NCBI GenBank assembly: GCA_050014835.1
Contig: JBEKCO010000040.1
Coordinates: forward strand, 1-15,241
Length of the DNA stretch: 15,241 nucleotides
Direction: 5' to 3'
Origin: Bog-793 sp050014835
GTDB lineage: Bacteria > Actinomycetota > Acidimicrobiia > Acidimicrobiales > Bog-793
The position numbers and the translations under genes are program-made. Shown here one piece after another: positions 13,355 through 15,241 of the stretch. The notes beneath the pieces are model-generated. The model ran no database searches, was not told where the DNA came from, and saw nothing but the letters and a program-made list of their open reading frames with translations. Positions within the stretch are counted from its first letter, which is position 1. The number at the start of each line of letters is the position of its first letter.

Positions 13355-14384
13355 CGCCCTCCACCTCCTCGGTGGCCGCCAGCTCACCGGTCGTGATCAC
13401 CGTCAGGGGTAGGGAGAACTCCTGCGCTTCCAACGCGGCGTCACCCGACGTCGCGAGAGCCGGACGAGCGCGGCTCCCCGCGGCCCAACGTCGGCGGGTG
13501 AACACGCCCTGGGAAATCGCGACGCCGACAAGGATGACGACCGCCCCGACGGGCTCGTTCCAGAGGAGGGCCTCTCCGAGAACGATGATCCCGAGAAGGG
13601 TCGAGAAGATGGGGATGATGTACGTGACGAGCGAGGCGTTCGACGCGCCCGCTTCGCGGATGATCGAGTAGTTGAGGACGTAGGCGACGCCGGTCCCGAA
13701 GGCGCCGAGGGCCACGACGCACAGGACGCTCGCCGCGCTGACATGAGCCGGAACCCTGGCGAAGAATGGCGACGCGATCGCGAGCTCGACGGTCGCCGCG
13801 ATGAGCTGGCCGGCGGCGAGGCCGATCGGCGGTTCCGATGATCTCGTGACGAAGCGCTTCGCGTACGGGGTGCCGAGCCCGTAGCAGGCGGAGGCGCCGA
13901 GGCAGGCGAAGTCGCCGGAGAGGTGGCTCCCGGACAGCCCGCCCCAGACGCCGAATACGACGGCCACGCCGAGGAAGCCGACGGCGAGGCCGGTCACCTT
14001 GGCACGAGTCGGGCGTTCGGAGGGAACCATCAAGAACGCCACCGGCACGACGAAAAGTGGCGTCGTCGCGTTCCAGATCCCCGCGGCGACCGAGGAGATC
14101 CGTTGCTCACCCCAGGCGATGAGGGTGAACGGCACGGCGTTCAGCAGCAGCCCCGCGACGGCGAGATGCCACCAGAGGCGGAGGCTGCGCGGCAGGGCCT
14201 GGTGCGATGCCACGAGGACGACGACGAGGGTCACCGCGCCGATCGCGATCCGGCCCGACGTGACCTCGAACGGCTCGAACGAGCGGACGCCCACCTTCAT
14301 GAAAAGAAAGCTCGTGCCCCAGATCGCGCTGAGGGCGACGGCGCGCACCTGCCACGTTCCCCGGAATGACTCGAGATGCCGCAC
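13347..14384 (-). CDS. EamA/DMT superfamily exporter
   Basis: A ten-helix membrane transporter of the drug/metabolite transporter superfamily, 345 residues, with two EamA repeats. The first repeat opens with AVALSAIWGTSFLFMKVGVRSFEPFEVTSGRI, the classical entry helix and loop. It is followed by LIAWGEQRISSVAAGIWNATTPLFVVPVAFL. The second repeat ends with NYSIIREAGASNASLVTYIIPIFSTLLGIIVLGEALLWNEPVGAVVILVGV. These are typical EamA signatures for export of amino acids or other small metabolites. The C-terminal tail of about 45 residues is polar. I chose GTG 14384 because GGGAGG lies 6 bases upstream; a GTG at 14408 would add 8 residues with no ribosome site. The last codons overlap the start of the PLP decarboxylase gene. 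Confidence 0.92.
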   Translation of the reverse strand: MRHLESFRGTWQVRAVALSAIWGTSFLFMKVGVRSFEPFEVTSGRIAIGAVTLVVVLVASHQALPRSLRLWWHLAVAGLLLNAVPFTLIAWGEQRISSVAAGIWNATTPLFVVPVAFLMVPSERPTRAKVTGLAVGFLGVAVVFGVWGGLSGSHLSGDFACLGASACYGLGTPYAKRFVTRSSEPPIGLAAGQLIAATVELAIASPFFARVPAHVSAASVLCVVALGAFGTGVAYVLNYSIIREAGASNASLVTYIIPIFSTLLGIIVLGEALLWNEPVGAVVILVGVAISQGVFTRRRWAAGSRARPALATSGDAALEAQEFSLPLTVITTGELAATEEVEGDE

Positions 14385-14740
14385 TTCACGCCTCCCGGGA
14401 GCGGGCACCGACGGTCCGGCGATCCCGTGGATCCTCAGTTGCTGGAGCGCTCACTGCTATCGGAACACCGTTCAGGCACCGCTGCTGGGGCCCAGCCGAC
14501 CCGGGCCACGACGCGTGGAGGTGTCCCGAAGACGTCCGAGCGACCGTGCCAGACAGGCCGGCCCTGATCCTACGGGTCGGCCGTGACCTCAGGGAAGTTC
14601 GGACGGAGGCTCCGCAAAGCGACTTCTGGACCGGCGATCCCTACTGGAAGGTCACGGCAAGGTCGTCCAACATGGGACGGGCAGGGGGGTCGCGTTCCGT
14701 GCCACCATCTCTCCAGACCGCCCGTTGCAAGGAGGCGACG
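14385..14740. other. Divergent intergenic region between exporter and PPOX genes
   Basis: These 356 bases lie between two divergent genes and hold no gene I can support. The perfect 13-base palindrome GCTGGGGCCCAGC at 14484-14496 could be an operator for the exporter-decarboxylase pair. No sigma70-like hexamer pair with good spacing stands out on either strand. AAGGAGG at 14729-14735 is the ribosome site of the PPOX gene. The plus strand is open through much of this gap in frame with that gene, but it lacks protein-like composition. Confidence 0.5.
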
Positions 14741-15124
14741 ATGCTCGATGCCACCGTGAAGGAACTGGCCAGAGGGAAGAACTTCGCCGCGTTGACGACG
14801 ATGCTTCCGAGCGGCCGCCCGATGACGCACCTCATGTGGGTCGACGCTGACGACGACCACATCCTCGTCAACACCGAGATCCACCGGACCAAGTTCAAGA
14901 ATGTGGAGATGAACCCGGTGGCGACGGTGACGGTCATGGACGCGACGAATCCGTACCACTACGCGGAGATCCGCGGCCGGGTCGTGGAGCGGGTGCGGGG
15001 TCCCGAGGCCCGGGCCCACATCGACTTCCTCGCCGAGAAGTACACGGGGAAGCCCTACGCGAACGAGATCGAAAGCGAGCGGGTGATCTTGAAGATCTCC
15101 CCGGATCGCCAAGTCGTGCACTAG
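14741..15124 (+). CDS. PPOX-fold oxidoreductase, probably F420-dependent
   Basis: A 127-residue split-barrel flavin/deazaflavin-binding protein of the pyridoxamine-phosphate-oxidase-like family. Actinobacterial members of this size commonly use coenzyme F420 to reduce varied substrates. Visible signatures are LARGKNFAALTTMLPSGRPMTHLMWVDADDDHILVNTE (about 9-46), HRTKFKNVEMNPVATVTVMD (48-67), YAEIRGRVV (74-82) and IDFLAEKYTGKPY (94-106). The N-terminal TTMLPSGRPMTHLMWV is the usual start of the domain. Cofactor choice between FMN and F420 is inferred from family style. The ATG at 14741 has a perfect AAGGAGG at 5 bases distance. The frame is open far upstream, but that part is not protein-like. 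Its TAG overlaps, on the other strand, the stop of the gene coming from the right edge. Confidence 0.92.
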   Translation: MLDATVKELARGKNFAALTTMLPSGRPMTHLMWVDADDDHILVNTEIHRTKFKNVEMNPVATVTVMDATNPYHYAEIRGRVVERVRGPEARAHIDFLAEKYTGKPYANEIESERVILKISPDRQVVH

Positions 15125-15241
15125 TTGGCTGGTCGGAAATTCCTCTGTTTGAGCAGGTAGAAGCTGTGAACGGTGCTCGCGATTCGTCGCGGCGTGAGCT
15201 TCAATCTGTTCATGAGAGGAACCGCTGAGAGCCAAAGCTCT
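15121..15241 (-). CDS. C-terminus of an unrecognised minus-strand gene (partial)
   Basis: The minus strand is open from the right edge to a TAG at 15123-15121. It encodes ELWLSAVPLMNRLKLTPRR followed by IASTVHSFYLLKQRNFRPAN. Residue choice (alternating hydrophobic and basic, aromatic near the end) and base composition, less GC-rich than the antisense frames, look like a real protein end. An ATG at 15213 could instead start a 30-residue peptide, but it has no Shine-Dalgarno, so a longer gene cut by the window edge is preferred. The stop codons of this gene and of the PPOX gene overlap by two bases in a tail-to-tail arrangement. The family is not identified. Confidence 0.5.
   Translation of the reverse strand, partial: ELWLSAVPLMNRLKLTPRRIASTVHSFYLLKQRNFRPAN

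Overview
The window is high-GC DNA with Shine-Dalgarno-led genes, several GTG or TTG starts, short overlaps between co-directional genes and one perfect actinobacterial-type LexA box (TCGAAC-N4-GTTCGA). Together with an F420/PPOX-type flavoprotein and typical actinobacterial hypothetical families, this points to an actinobacterium, possibly an Acidimicrobiia-like lineage. That placement is inference from gene style; the window has no rRNA or tRNA gene.

Layout. (1) Positions 1-45 hold the first codons of a minus-strand gene that resembles the N-terminus of an IS630-type transposase. (2) 115-2557, minus strand: cydA-cydB, the two large subunits of a cytochrome bd quinol oxidase, with a candidate sigma70-like promoter before cydA; cydCD is absent. 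(3) 2828-4309, minus: a DUF2254 membrane protein. (4) 4478-5320, minus: a GNAT acetyltransferase. (5) 5480-6622, minus: a nitrilase-superfamily C-N hydrolase, directly abutted by a small conserved hypothetical gene. (6) 6733-7095, plus: an S4 RNA-binding (Hsp15-like) protein. (7) 7154-8027, minus: two overlapping or abutting uncharacterised genes behind a perfect SOS box set in a 34-bp palindrome. (8) 8342-8785, plus: a four-helix membrane protein of unknown function, followed by a strong hairpin. (9) 9150-11870, plus: a complete polar amino acid (PAAT) ABC importer: binding protein, permease, ATPase. (10) 11966-14384, minus: an EamA/DMT exporter overlapping a PLP-dependent decarboxylase. (11) 14741-15124, plus: a PPOX-fold, probably F420-dependent, oxidoreductase. 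It converges on the C-terminus of an unrecognised minus-strand gene that runs in from the right edge.

Most of the window is ordinary metabolic and transport sequence. The best candidate for something undescribed is the SOS-box-controlled pair at 7154-8027. It consists of a 74-residue acidic protein and a roughly 215-residue protein that match no DNA-repair family I recognise, yet they sit immediately downstream of a perfect LexA operator. A second item of interest is the tight coupling of an EamA-type exporter with a group II PLP decarboxylase, which suggests production and export of an amine or of a decarboxylated amino acid.
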